This document shows, piece after piece, positions 8,772 through 17,206 of a DNA stretch of 64,000 nucleotides. Positions within the stretch are counted from its first letter, which is position 1, and the number at the start of each line of letters is the position of its first letter. Made by a program: the position numbers and the translations under genes. The DNA comes from Parvularculaceae bacterium. GTDB taxonomy: Bacteria; Pseudomonadota; Alphaproteobacteria; Caulobacterales; Parvularculaceae. The DNA is taken from NCBI GenBank assembly GCA_021776475.1, contig JAJFFV010000005.1, forward strand, positions 682,001 to 746,000. The letters are read 5' to 3'. Under the pieces are notes generated by a model. That model saw only the letters and a program-made list of their open reading frames with translations, was not told where the DNA came from and ran no database searches.

Positions 8772-9017
8772 TCAGGCCTGTTCGTCATCTTCGAACGCCT
8801 GGCTCGCAAGATGCACAAGAAGGAACCCCACCGCAACCAGAATAATTGTGCCGGCGGATGCCGATCCTTCGTTGCCGGTCCAGTTGCCAAGCGCGCAAGC
8901 TGCAATCGAAACCAGATATGGCGTCAAAGGCGGATCTTCATATTGCAACCGATACAGGAACAATCCCGCGGCAGCAACAAACAGACCGGTCGCACAAAGA
9001 TCAAAAAACGTCGCCAT
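8772..9017 (-). CDS. XrtV sorting-system accessory-like small membrane protein
   Basis: An 81-residue protein with two predicted membrane helices (about 4-22 and 53-72), separated by a loop with CALGNWTGNEG. The start MATFFDLCATGLFVAAAGLFL, the short charged LQYEDPPLT segment and the ALGNW-x-GN motif match my recollection of the XrtV sorting-system accessory family; this is a memory-based match, not a search. A GAGGTG ribosome binding site lies 7 nt before the ATG. It is on the same strand as the exosortase operon and just upstream of it, which supports the assignment. Its function in exosortase systems is unknown. Confidence 0.6.
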   Translation of the reverse strand: MATFFDLCATGLFVAAAGLFLYRLQYEDPPLTPYLVSIAACALGNWTGNEGSASAGTIILVAVGFLLVHLASQAFEDDEQA

Positions 9018-9113
9018 AAAAGCACCTCAGATGCGAGCACTTTCGCATATTTGCGTTAATGCGATATTGCCAGCAGCGGTATTTATGCGCTGTAGGTTAA
9101 GGATTTATTTACC

Positions 9114-9902
9114 CTAAATGAGCCGGTACTTTGATGTTGCAACACGGAACTGCAGCCAGTCGCCAGATCTGACAACAGAGCCTTCGGCTTCAACAGCCTC
9201 CGCGACAAACGGCAGAATATCTGTGCTCACTGCATTGCCGTTTTCATCGGTGAGTAACATCACCACTTCGCGTCCATCTTTCGTATGAGCCCAAAATGAT
9301 GGTGGAATGCCACCGCGGATGCACAAAGAAGCGCACGCCTTATGCGTTTTACCGCGCCCGGGACGCATCACACCAAAAAAGCATTTGGTATCCATAATCA
9401 TTCCCTGAAGGGAAATACTCTCGATAACCACCTCAGATACGACATCCGGGATCGTGACATTTGTGGGGGCGGGTGATAACCATGCTGCATCATCGAATGG
9501 CACTTCCAACATATGTCGTCCGCGGCGCTCGATCAGCACGCCAGTGCCTGTATGGACGCCGCCTGCCGCCATCGCGAGTTCAAGGGATGAAGTGCACTTA
9601 CCCATTGCAACGACCAAGGTCGTTTTATAATTACCGTTTGGATCAACACTTCTGATCATAGGATACGGGTCACGAACAAGCTGGCCGGTTACCGTATGAG
9701 TTGAGCTTGTTTGCCAACTGCCGGCACCGGGATCTGCAAGCTCATTCGCAACAAGCCAACCCAAACCACCTGAAAAAGCAGCTATTGTCGGTACAGCCCC
9801 TAACAAAAAACGCCGGTCCACGGCAGGCGGTTTTGCCCAGCCAATGAAGAAATCATCTTCGCGATGCGGCCGTGGAATAAGAATACTTCCAGCGCGCTTC
9901 AT
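9114..9902 (-). CDS. Tat-like exported protein with Cys/His cluster, function unknown
   Basis: A 262-residue protein with an unusual 30-residue cytoplasmic extension, then DRRFLLGAV at 29-37 (resembling the Tat RRxFL motif) and a hydrophobic segment to about residue 52. The exported part seems to have two related beta-rich units, one starting TVTGQLVRDPYPMI (70-83) and one starting SLQGMIMDTKCFFGVM (164-179). The second carries Cys174, His187, Cys190 and Cys194 in CFFGVMRPGRGKTHKACASLC; Cys103 is in the first. This spacing suggests a metal, heme or disulfide site. It overlaps the upstream Rieske/ferric-reductase gene by 4 nt (ATGA), so the two probably work together in membrane electron transfer. 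I know no named function for it. Confidence 0.75.
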   Translation of the reverse strand: MKRAGSILIPRPHREDDFFIGWAKPPAVDRRFLLGAVPTIAAFSGGLGWLVANELADPGAGSWQTSSTHTVTGQLVRDPYPMIRSVDPNGNYKTTLVVAMGKCTSSLELAMAAGGVHTGTGVLIERRGRHMLEVPFDDAAWLSPAPTNVTIPDVVSEVVIESISLQGMIMDTKCFFGVMRPGRGKTHKACASLCIRGGIPPSFWAHTKDGREVVMLLTDENGNAVSTDILPFVAEAVEAEGSVVRSGDWLQFRVATSKYRLI

Positions 9903-10957
9903 GATCTCTGCTCCGCAGTTTGTCCGATAACAAGAGGGTCAACATAAGTCCCTGGCGCATTGGCATCAGGATTGAGAAAAACCATCCCATTCATCATTTT
10001 CAGATTGTATGTTGCAATTTTTTCGGTGAACGGCGGCGGTGATATGCCGTCTTCCATCCGGTATTGCCATCCATGCCAGGGACAGGTGACACAACCGTCA
10101 ATAATGCGGCCCTCTCCCAACGGACCATTTTGATGGCGGCAGACATTTGTGACCGCAGAGATTTTTTTTCCATCCCGAAAGACAGCGACGCGTTCACCGC
10201 CCGGTAACGGCACAATAACGGCACGCTTGTCAGGAATGTCATTTGGTGCAGCAACCGAAACCCAGCTCTTGGCTTCCATCTTGTTGAGGAGAGCATCGTT
10301 CTTTGCTTCTCTCAGACCCGTTATGAGGTGGAGCCCTGAAACCAAGCCAAAGGCGGCGATAACCAGAACCGGATATACGGGCGATTTTTCGGTTACCAGT
10401 GCACCTGCCGCAATATGAATAACCAGTAGTCCGTATGCCACATATACAAGCATATGCAACGCCTTCCAGACAGGGGCCGAAAGGTTGTTGAGCCAGAAAT
10501 CATGGCTTGTCGCCGCCATCAGCAACAAAATGATGAATGCAGCAAGGCCCAAAAGCTCAAACGGAAATCCAGGAAACGTGCCACCAGACTGATTGCTGAG
10601 GAATAAAGACACTAGGGGATTGAGAGGACCAAAGCCATGATACCAGGTAAGCGCCAGTCCAAAATGTGCCAAAGCCACTAGAAATGTGAAAACACCAAAA
10701 TGGCGTCGATTGTAGAGCATGGGCTTAAAGCGGTCTGAAATCCGTGCCAAGGGGCCAATCAACAAAATAAATGTCAGCAACAGGAAGGCGCATGTGCCCA
10801 GCGCGCGGATCATCAACACTATCGGATCTGAAGTTGCAAAAGCCATCAGGCCAACAGCCATGAAGATCGCAATGTAAATGACGGCAAAAGTCACGATAGC
10901 GATGTCGTATTGAACTTTGCCTTTGTTCCACTGGATCGCCTGGTACTGATGACCCAT
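9899..10957 (-). CDS. Ferric-reductase-like membrane domain fused to a Rieske 2Fe-2S domain
   Basis: A 352-residue fusion. Residues 20-215 hold about six membrane helices with histidines placed as in the heme-binding ferric reductase/YedZ family (His86, His98, His168, His181 among candidates). Residues 230-340 are a soluble Rieske domain with the full motif Cys273-x-His275 (VCRHQNGPLG) and Cys292-x2-His295 (CPWHGWQ). The arrangement suggests a b-type cytochrome passing electrons to or from a 2Fe-2S centre. There is no FAD/NAD(P)H domain of the kind found in Fre or NADPH oxidases. Its ATG overlaps the stop of a 50-aa membrane gene (TAATG) and its stop overlaps the Tat-like gene. The substrate is unknown. 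Confidence 0.88.
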   Translation of the reverse strand: MGHQYQAIQWNKGKVQYDIAIVTFAVIYIAIFMAVGLMAFATSDPIVLMIRALGTCAFLLLTFILLIGPLARISDRFKPMLYNRRHFGVFTFLVALAHFGLALTWYHGFGPLNPLVSLFLSNQSGGTFPGFPFELLGLAAFIILLLMAATSHDFWLNNLSAPVWKALHMLVYVAYGLLVIHIAAGALVTEKSPVYPVLVIAAFGLVSGLHLITGLREAKNDALLNKMEAKSWVSVAAPNDIPDKRAVIVPLPGGERVAVFRDGKKISAVTNVCRHQNGPLGEGRIIDGCVTCPWHGWQYRMEDGISPPPFTEKIATYNLKMMNGMVFLNPDANAPGTYVDPLVIGQTAEQRS

Positions 10958-11109
10958 TATTCCGCCTCCCCCTGAATCAGATCAAGGGCTGCGTCCGATA
11001 CCAGGGGATCAGGTTGCTTGAGATATAAAGACAGAAAAAACATAAAAACTGTCACCGGCACAAGGGCTGACCAAAGCAGCAGGTGAGCCCGGCGGTGCGT
11101 GCGCTTCAT
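10957..11109 (-). CDS. 50-aa single-span membrane protein
   Basis: A very short gene (50 residues): a basic N-terminus MKRTHRRAHLLLWSAL, one membrane helix at about 10-30 and an acidic tail ending LIQGEAE. It is supported by context: its ATG overlaps the stop of the upstream 80-aa-class gene (ATGA at 11109-11106) and its TAA overlaps the ATG of the Rieske/ferric-reductase gene by one base. The positive-inside pattern puts the N-terminus in the cytoplasm. It may be a small subunit of the same redox complex. Automated callers are likely to miss it because of its size. Confidence 0.7.
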   Translation of the reverse strand: MKRTHRRAHLLLWSALVPVTVFMFFLSLYLKQPDPLVSDAALDLIQGEAE

Positions 11110-11339
11110 GAGGCATCTCCTGCGTGAATGTTCTGATTAATCTGACGCCCTGAAAGCCAGCGCCCAAGAATGATGGGCCACAGCAGGATGAGGCCGGGAA
11201 GAACAATCAATCGAAACGGCCACTTTGCACCGTTCGCGGCATGATCAGCACGAGAGATCCCCAACAACAGAAAAAGTACGGCAACAACCAGGCCAACGCC
11301 AAGATAGCCTGCAGCGATAAGTAATCCAGTTTCAACCAC
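11106..11339 (-). CDS. Small two-helix membrane protein, first gene of the Rieske operon
   Basis: About 77 residues with two predicted membrane helices (roughly 3-27 and 42-62) joined by the polar loop SRADHAANGAKWP, and a short tail. The frame has GTG codons at 11348 and 11339; the GGAG at about 8 nt before the second favours 11339. It overlaps the 50-aa gene by 4 nt. Together with the two following genes it forms a compact four-gene operon, so it is probably a subunit or assembly factor of the ferric-reductase/Rieske protein. No family is recognised. Confidence 0.7.
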   Translation of the reverse strand: MVETGLLIAAGYLGVGLVVAVLFLLLGISRADHAANGAKWPFRLIVLPGLILLWPIILGRWLSGRQINQNIHAGDAS

Positions 11340-11439
11340 GCAGTACACTCCCTCGCCTTGATTATTCTCAAGCGAGCTTAGACCAGATTATCCGGAAATC
11401 AAAAATCACAAATTGTAGAAACTCTCCCAAGCCCCGTGT

Positions 11440-11970
11440 CTATTTGCATTCAGTGAAAATGGTCCCGACCACAGGCTTGCATTCTTTTTCTCGGTTGGCT
11501 GTACCTGTCTTTTTGGCCGCTTCCTTTGGCTCGACCACCGGCAATCTGAGCAGTCTCACCTGACTGTCGAGTTGATTGAGCGGTCCTGCGAAACTGCTGA
11601 ACCTGCTGTTGTTGGTCTGCCATTCGCTCTGCTCCCTGCCACATCTTGTCAGATCTTTTTTGAACGCGGCGGCACAATTAGCCAACGCCCTGCAGGCGTT
11701 TTCGGTTTTTGCATAACTCACATCGATTTGCGCCTTCACACTCTTAAGATCCTGGAGCAACACCATCGCGGGCGCCGGGTCGACGTTCCTTGTCGACATT
11801 TTGTCGGCCAGACGGTTTTTCAAGGTTGTGTTTTTGGCACTGTAGGTTCTGCGCAAGTCTTCGACATTCCGCACATCGCACGCAGGCGGCTCTTCTTTTT
11901 TTTGCCAGCCATTGTGGCCGCAGGCCGTAAGGACAATGAGTAAAATCGCCGCTGGCAAAAAAATCTTCAT
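11440..11970 (-). CDS. Putative lipoprotein, Cys-rich, function unknown
   Basis: A 176-residue protein starting MKIFLPAAILLIVLTACGHN, a lipoprotein signal with lipobox LTAC (Cys17). An in-frame ATG five codons upstream (11985) is also possible, but the hydrophobic signal begins right at the chosen Met. The mature protein is helical and charged, with five further cysteines, three of them in CRALANCAAAFKKDLTRC, suggesting disulfides, and a C-terminal KECKP...FTECK. No known domain is recognised. It precedes nothing obvious on its strand and follows the Sel1/peptidoglycan-binding gene (12025-13935) after about 50 bp, so both could be one transcript with an envelope role. Confidence 0.7.
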   Translation of the reverse strand: MKIFLPAAILLIVLTACGHNGWQKKEEPPACDVRNVEDLRRTYSAKNTTLKNRLADKMSTRNVDPAPAMVLLQDLKSVKAQIDVSYAKTENACRALANCAAAFKKDLTRCGREQSEWQTNNSRFSSFAGPLNQLDSQVRLLRLPVVEPKEAAKKTGTANREKECKPVVGTIFTECK

Positions 11971-12024
11971 TTCTCTTTTCCTCATCTCTTAGACCAATAT
12001 CTTAAGACAGGTGATTGCGTTCCT

Positions 12025-13935
12025 CTAATTCGGATCGCATCCTTCCCCTACATTTTTGAGACGCTTGTTATAGAAATCAACTTGTTCGAGCTGTTCGTTT
12101 TTAATTCGTTGCCAGCGCTCCTGCGAAGACAACGGGCCATACTTCTTTACCAGCTCTTTCGCGAACGGGTGGTTGGCCTCTACAGCCTCCTGAAGATAGG
12201 CGTCAGCTCGCTCAGTACTCTCAACAACATCGCAAAGACGATAGCTGCTCAAAACCGTGCCGCTGCCGTAGATGATTGCCAGATTATATAAGGCATCTAC
12301 ATCGCCGCTGTCGGCTGCGTCTTTTAGCCACAATAGTCCCGTGTCCGTGTTCTGAACAACACCAAGTCCAGTAACATACATGATACCAAGGACGTTTTTA
12401 GCGTCCCTGTCGCGCGCGTTATCGGCGGCGCTACAAATCAGATACACTGTTTCCAGGGGTGACAGATCGCCGGTTTCCTGGAATCCCAGTTCGCGCTGAA
12501 AATCCGAAATCGCGCGCCGGGTCATTGGCCCATATTTGCTATCAATATTCCCCTGATAGTGCCCAAGTGCCTTGAGAGCCTTCTGCCGGATTGGGAGATC
12601 AATAATGTCACCCCCATCAGGATTTTGGCGGGCATCGCGCGAAATACGGGCGAGACTCTGTGCAGAGTATTCGCAAGTCAGGTTCAAGGCACCGAGGCGC
12701 TTGGAAGCCAGGACCGCTGATTCAGCACCGCATTTGCGGCCTACTTTGATAGCTTCAGAAAAAAAGGCACGCGCCTGAGTTGTCTGGCCAATTGCCATCT
12801 CCGCCTCGCCCCGATTAAACCAGTACCTCGATTCATCTGCACAGGTAAGGAACTGTTTCCTGTCGACGCAGTTGGGTGGTGAATTGTTAGTGATGCAATT
12901 TGGTGGAATACCACCGCTGTCATCGACCGCGGCACTTCCCGGATTGTCACGGTAAGCGCGTGAGGCGTCATCGATACCCAGAACTAATCCACCGACACGA
13001 TCCTCCAGCGGTTCGTTTGGCCTTGCAGCACCGGCGCAGAACGTCGCCCTGACTTGCTTTGAGTCGGCCACTATCTTCTGCAACTTCTCCTCTGCCTCAC
13101 GGCTGAGTTGATCGCGGTATGGGGGAGAAAACCCGTCTCTTTTTGCCATGTAGGTCAGCCAGTCATATGCCTCACCGTATCCGCACAATGCGGCCATTTG
13201 AAACTGCACAAACGCTTCCGAATCACTTCTCGCGGGTAGATAATATCCGTATAAAACATAATACTGATCAGCGACTGCGATTGGACCAGATTTCTCATAG
13301 GATTCATCGAGATAAAGTTGTCCAAGCCGCAGAAACCCGCGGCCACCATTTCTCGTGTGGTACTTTACAAAAGTTTCCTTGAGCCTTCCAACCTGTTGGG
13401 TTGTCAGGCTCAAACCCTTAAGCAGGTCATTTGCTTTTTCGTATCCGCCCAGGCCAGCCATAAGATAATGGAAGGCTGCTTCGATCTTTTCATCCCGTTG
13501 ATATTGCTCAAAGAGACCCAGCAAGAGGTTGTCGGACTGTGATGCGGACAACAAAAGCGCCTGGGCTTTCTTCCGGCCATAGTATTTTTTATTTGTTTGC
13601 GCCAGCCACTCGGTCAGGGAAGCCTGCTGCAGTTCGACCATGCCGTAGCTTCGTTGACTCTGTTCCGCGCACGCGATCTTACACGCATCATCTGATAAAT
13701 GGTCGGTTTTTAGTTGGGTTAACGATAATGTCGCCCATATGGTCATAGAGGACAAAAGCAGGACGCCTAACAAAAGAGAAATAACCTGTAGTTTGTCGAG
13801 CTTAATATGCCACGGCGGCGCTGCCGACCCCTTAGTGGCTACAATAATATTATTCTGATCAAACGTAGTCCGCAGATGTTTCGGACTTCGTCTTAAATAT
13901 ATATTCTCATTACTGTCCGACATAACCCGCGACAC
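12025..13935 (-). CDS. Membrane-anchored Sel1-repeat protein with peptidoglycan-binding domain
   Basis: A 636-residue protein: about 48 cytoplasmic residues, one membrane helix (about 49-71), then a helical periplasmic region with Sel1/TPR-like repeats. A PG_binding_1-type domain lies at about 450-500 (IRQKALKALGHYQGNIDSKY... MTRRAISDFQRELGF), followed by two more Sel1 repeats (NVLGIMYVTGLGVVQNTDTG and ALYNLAIIYGSGTV). Sel1 proteins act as protein-protein scaffolds, and the added peptidoglycan-binding fold points to the cell wall. The start is GTG 13935 with a purine-rich upstream stretch; ATG 13923 is an alternative. The partner is unknown. Confidence 0.75.
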   Translation of the reverse strand: MSRVMSDSNENIYLRRSPKHLRTTFDQNNIIVATKGSAAPPWHIKLDKLQVISLLLGVLLLSSMTIWATLSLTQLKTDHLSDDACKIACAEQSQRSYGMVELQQASLTEWLAQTNKKYYGRKKAQALLLSASQSDNLLLGLFEQYQRDEKIEAAFHYLMAGLGGYEKANDLLKGLSLTTQQVGRLKETFVKYHTRNGGRGFLRLGQLYLDESYEKSGPIAVADQYYVLYGYYLPARSDSEAFVQFQMAALCGYGEAYDWLTYMAKRDGFSPPYRDQLSREAEEKLQKIVADSKQVRATFCAGAARPNEPLEDRVGGLVLGIDDASRAYRDNPGSAAVDDSGGIPPNCITNNSPPNCVDRKQFLTCADESRYWFNRGEAEMAIGQTTQARAFFSEAIKVGRKCGAESAVLASKRLGALNLTCEYSAQSLARISRDARQNPDGGDIIDLPIRQKALKALGHYQGNIDSKYGPMTRRAISDFQRELGFQETGDLSPLETVYLICSAADNARDRDAKNVLGIMYVTGLGVVQNTDTGLLWLKDAADSGDVDALYNLAIIYGSGTVLSSYRLCDVVESTERADAYLQEAVEANHPFAKELVKKYGPLSSQERWQRIKNEQLEQVDFYNKRLKNVGEGCDPN

Positions 13936-14034
13936 GAGAATTCTCGCCCCTCAATTCCCACTCAAACCAAGGTTAACGCAGATAATTTCCCGGGTAAACC
14001 GGGAACACTGTTGCTGCCGAAGATTATATCAAAT

Positions 14035-17000
14035 TCAGGGACTTACAGGTTCTGGCGGGGTGAGGCCCGGTGCATCACCTGTAAAGCCAGACGTATCATC
14101 TAGATTCTCGGCAAACCGCGGCTGTTTTTTGCCGGTGACGATGTAAATGAAGAAGCGGCGGATATCGGCCCCGATCCCATACACCGCAGGGACGAAAAAC
14201 AGTGTCACGAACAAAGCGAACAACACACCGAAAGCCAGTCCAATGCCTACTGGAATCAAGAACTTAGCCTGAATAGACCGCTCCATCATCAAGGGCAGAA
14301 GACCGACAAAAGTCGTCAGTGACGTCAGCAGGATCGGCCGGAAGCGCTTGGTGCCAGCTTCGAGTAACGCCCGCCCGCCGCCAAGCCCCTGCGCTCGTAA
14401 CCGGTGCACATAGTCGACCAGCACAAGATTGTCGTTCACCGCGACCCCTGCAGCTGCCATGAAGCCGAGGAAAGAGAACAACGACATCGCGTGGCCCATA
14501 ACGAGATGACCGACGATCGCCCCGGTAAAACAGAACGGGATTGCCGCAAACAGGATGAGTAGAGGTTCGAAATAGGACTTAAACGCAACCGCCACGAGGA
14601 AATAAGCGATCCCGATCGCTATCAAAGACAGGATCATCATCTCGGACAAGAATTCTGCTTGGCCTTGCGCCCTGCCGATGTTGCCTCGGCGAATGGTCGG
14701 GTGATTTTTATCAAAATCGTCGAAGTAGTTTTCGGACAAATCCTTACGGATCTCTTCAATACGATCGGAAACTACTTCGGCGCTAACAATGACAGCACGC
14801 TGGCGCTCTCGCCGCAGAATCTGACTGACGCCTATATCAAAAGAAATATCAGCAACCGAATACAGAGGTAGTTCACGGCCATCATTTGTCCGGACGCGCA
14901 TGTTGCGCAAATAATCAAGCGACTGTCTGTCAGCCTGCGGATAACGGACAAAAACCCGCACGTCGGCGCCATCGCGCGGCAGACGCTGAACTTCTTCGCC
15001 GTAGAATCCCTGACGCACCTGCTGTGCGACTGAACCGGTAGTAATGCCCAGTGATTCTGCGCCCGGTTTTAAGGCAAACTGTACCTCCTGCGAGGAGCTT
15101 TGTGTGTCGTTCACAACATTGTAGACGCCTTCATAGGATCGAAGCTTCTCCATTAAATCTTCTGCTGCAAAGGTCAGATCTTCAAGGCTTGTGGAATTGA
15201 GAACGTACTGAATAGGCGGATCATTATCGGTGTCTTTGTAGACAACAGATATCGTTTCAGCGTCCGGTACTTCGCCGATCAATTCGCGAAGCCGCTCCGC
15301 TGTTTCCTGAGCACCAAGCGTTCGTTCTTCAGGCGGAACAAGTTGCACGATCGCAAGCACCTGGTTGTCGCGTGATCTGGTGTACCAGTTTTCGATCAAT
15401 TCACCTTGTTGCGATGAAATCTCTTGTTCCAGCTGCCTTTCGGCAATCTGTATCTGCTCAAGGACTTCGAGAGATCTTGCGTAAGGTGTGCCCTGGGGCA
15501 GCTCTACAGTAATGATTACCTGATCAGACTCAGGCTCCGGCATGAATGAGAACTTGACGAGCCCGTTAGACACCAGTCCGATAGACATAATCATTGCACC
15601 AACAAAAACGGCAGCCGTCAAGTACCGGCGTTTCAGCGCGCCTGCCATGAGGGGGCGATAAATTTTGTGACCGAACCGCACGATACTGTCGGCAAGTTTC
15701 TTCTGAAATTTCAAAATGCCCTTATCCGCTTTAGCCGGTTTCAAATGCGAAAGGTGTGACGGGAGGATCAATAAAGATTCTACGAGAGAAAAAGTTAGCG
15801 CGAGGATTACAACCAGCGAGATCGCCCGGGTAAATTGTGCTGTGCCACCTGACACCATCATCCAGGGAGCGAAAAAAATCATTGTCGTAAGCACGGCGAA
15901 GATAACGGGTTTGATCACCATCTTGGTGCCATTCACGGCTGCTGTGAGCCCTGATTCACCATCTTCTGTTTTGCTGTGTATCGCCTCCCCCACGATGATC
16001 GCATCGTCAACAATCACACCGATGACGAGCAGAAATGCGAAAGTCGATAACATATTAAACGAAACGTCGAACAAAGGCAGAAGCGCGACGCCCCCGGCGA
16101 ATGCTGTCGCAATGCCGACAGATACCCATAAGGCGATCATGGGTCTCAAGAACAGCATCAGTGTTATAAGGACCAATACAAGTCCACTAAAAAAACTGCT
16201 GCTAATCGTTGTGATCCGGCTTGAATAGGTCTCCGATTGATCGTCCCATATGGTTAGGCTCATGCCCTCAGGAAGATTCTCACGAGCCTCCTCTACATAT
16301 TCTGTCACATGTTTCGAAATATTGACGATGTCCATCGTCGGGCCGCTCATCACCTGAACGAGGATTGTTCGCTCACCATTGATCGTTGCCAACAGATTAA
16401 CTTCCTCAAACCCGTCTTTGACGTTTGCAATGTCGCCAACCTTGATGACCGCGCCGTTAGCCAACTGACGGATCACGATGTCTTCAAAGTCAGACTGTGT
16501 GTCGGCGAGCTGGCGCGTGCGTAACTGGACGTCACCCAGTTCAGTGCGAACATTGCCTGAAGAGAGGTTCACGGAAGAACCACGTACTGCATCGGCAACC
16601 TCACTGAAGGTCAGGTTGTATCGACGCAAAGCTTCTTCGGAAACTTCAATAGAGACCTCTTCGTTACGAACACCGAACAAATCTACTGACGGCACATTCG
16701 GTAGCAACGCGATGTCACGCCGAATTTTTTCCGCCATACGCTTTAGCTCACGCTCGTCCACATCTCCCGAAACAGCAACACGCATGACTTCATTTTGAGC
16801 GGCAAAGAGCCTAAGGTTTGGTTGTTCCGCTGCTGCTGGAAACGTGTTGATGGAATCCACTTCACGCTTTATATCTTGGAGGAAAGCAGCTTTATCGAGA
16901 TCCATTTTGCCAATGACAAAAACTCTACCGCCACCTTCTGCGGCGACCGACCAAAGCTGATCGACACCCTCAACCCGGCTAATTGCCTCTTCCAGCCTGA

Positions 17001-17196
17001 CAACAATTTGTTCTTCAACATCCTGCGGCGATGCACCGAGCCAGGCAACCGAGACCTGTGCGCCTGGAAACTCCACATAGGGCCAGGTTTCTCGTTCGAT
17101 CGAAGAAAGACTGATAACACCGCCGATCATGATGATAATCATGAGCAGGTTTGCGGCTACCCTGTTACTTGCCCACCAGCTAACAATACCGTTCAT
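14035..17196 (-). CDS. RND efflux transporter, AcrB/HAE family
   Basis: A 1053-residue inner-membrane pump of normal RND length. It begins MNGIVSWWASNRVAANLLM, has the typical first periplasmic strand (VEFPGAQVSVAWLGASPQDVEEQI) and helices 2-6 from about residue 335 with the proton-relay motif in VIGVIVDDAIIVGE (about 400). The second half repeats this, with helix 10 reading AAAGVAVNDNLVLVDYVHR. The tail after about 1020 is acidic and proline-rich. It would export hydrophobic compounds together with the adaptor encoded just upstream and an outer-membrane channel that is not encoded here. The adaptor stop lies 10 nt upstream, so the two genes are one operon. Confidence 0.93.
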   Translation of the reverse strand: MNGIVSWWASNRVAANLLMIIIMIGGVISLSSIERETWPYVEFPGAQVSVAWLGASPQDVEEQIVVRLEEAISRVEGVDQLWSVAAEGGGRVFVIGKMDLDKAAFLQDIKREVDSINTFPAAAEQPNLRLFAAQNEVMRVAVSGDVDERELKRMAEKIRRDIALLPNVPSVDLFGVRNEEVSIEVSEEALRRYNLTFSEVADAVRGSSVNLSSGNVRTELGDVQLRTRQLADTQSDFEDIVIRQLANGAVIKVGDIANVKDGFEEVNLLATINGERTILVQVMSGPTMDIVNISKHVTEYVEEARENLPEGMSLTIWDDQSETYSSRITTISSSFFSGLVLVLITLMLFLRPMIALWVSVGIATAFAGGVALLPLFDVSFNMLSTFAFLLVIGVIVDDAIIVGEAIHSKTEDGESGLTAAVNGTKMVIKPVIFAVLTTMIFFAPWMMVSGGTAQFTRAISLVVILALTFSLVESLLILPSHLSHLKPAKADKGILKFQKKLADSIVRFGHKIYRPLMAGALKRRYLTAAVFVGAMIMSIGLVSNGLVKFSFMPEPESDQVIITVELPQGTPYARSLEVLEQIQIAERQLEQEISSQQGELIENWYTRSRDNQVLAIVQLVPPEERTLGAQETAERLRELIGEVPDAETISVVYKDTDNDPPIQYVLNSTSLEDLTFAAEDLMEKLRSYEGVYNVVNDTQSSSQEVQFALKPGAESLGITTGSVAQQVRQGFYGEEVQRLPRDGADVRVFVRYPQADRQSLDYLRNMRVRTNDGRELPLYSVADISFDIGVSQILRRERQRAVIVSAEVVSDRIEEIRKDLSENYFDDFDKNHPTIRRGNIGRAQGQAEFLSEMMILSLIAIGIAYFLVAVAFKSYFEPLLILFAAIPFCFTGAIVGHLVMGHAMSLFSFLGFMAAAGVAVNDNLVLVDYVHRLRAQGLGGGRALLEAGTKRFRPILLTSLTTFVGLLPLMMERSIQAKFLIPVGIGLAFGVLFALFVTLFFVPAVYGIGADIRRFFIYIVTGKKQPRFAENLDDTSGFTGDAPGLTPPEPVSP

Positions 17197-17206
17197 TTCG
17201 CCCTCC

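Noticed and set aside
15716-16228. A 170-codon plus-strand frame inside the RND pump gene
   Set aside because: Antisense to conserved RND motifs; no independent evidence.
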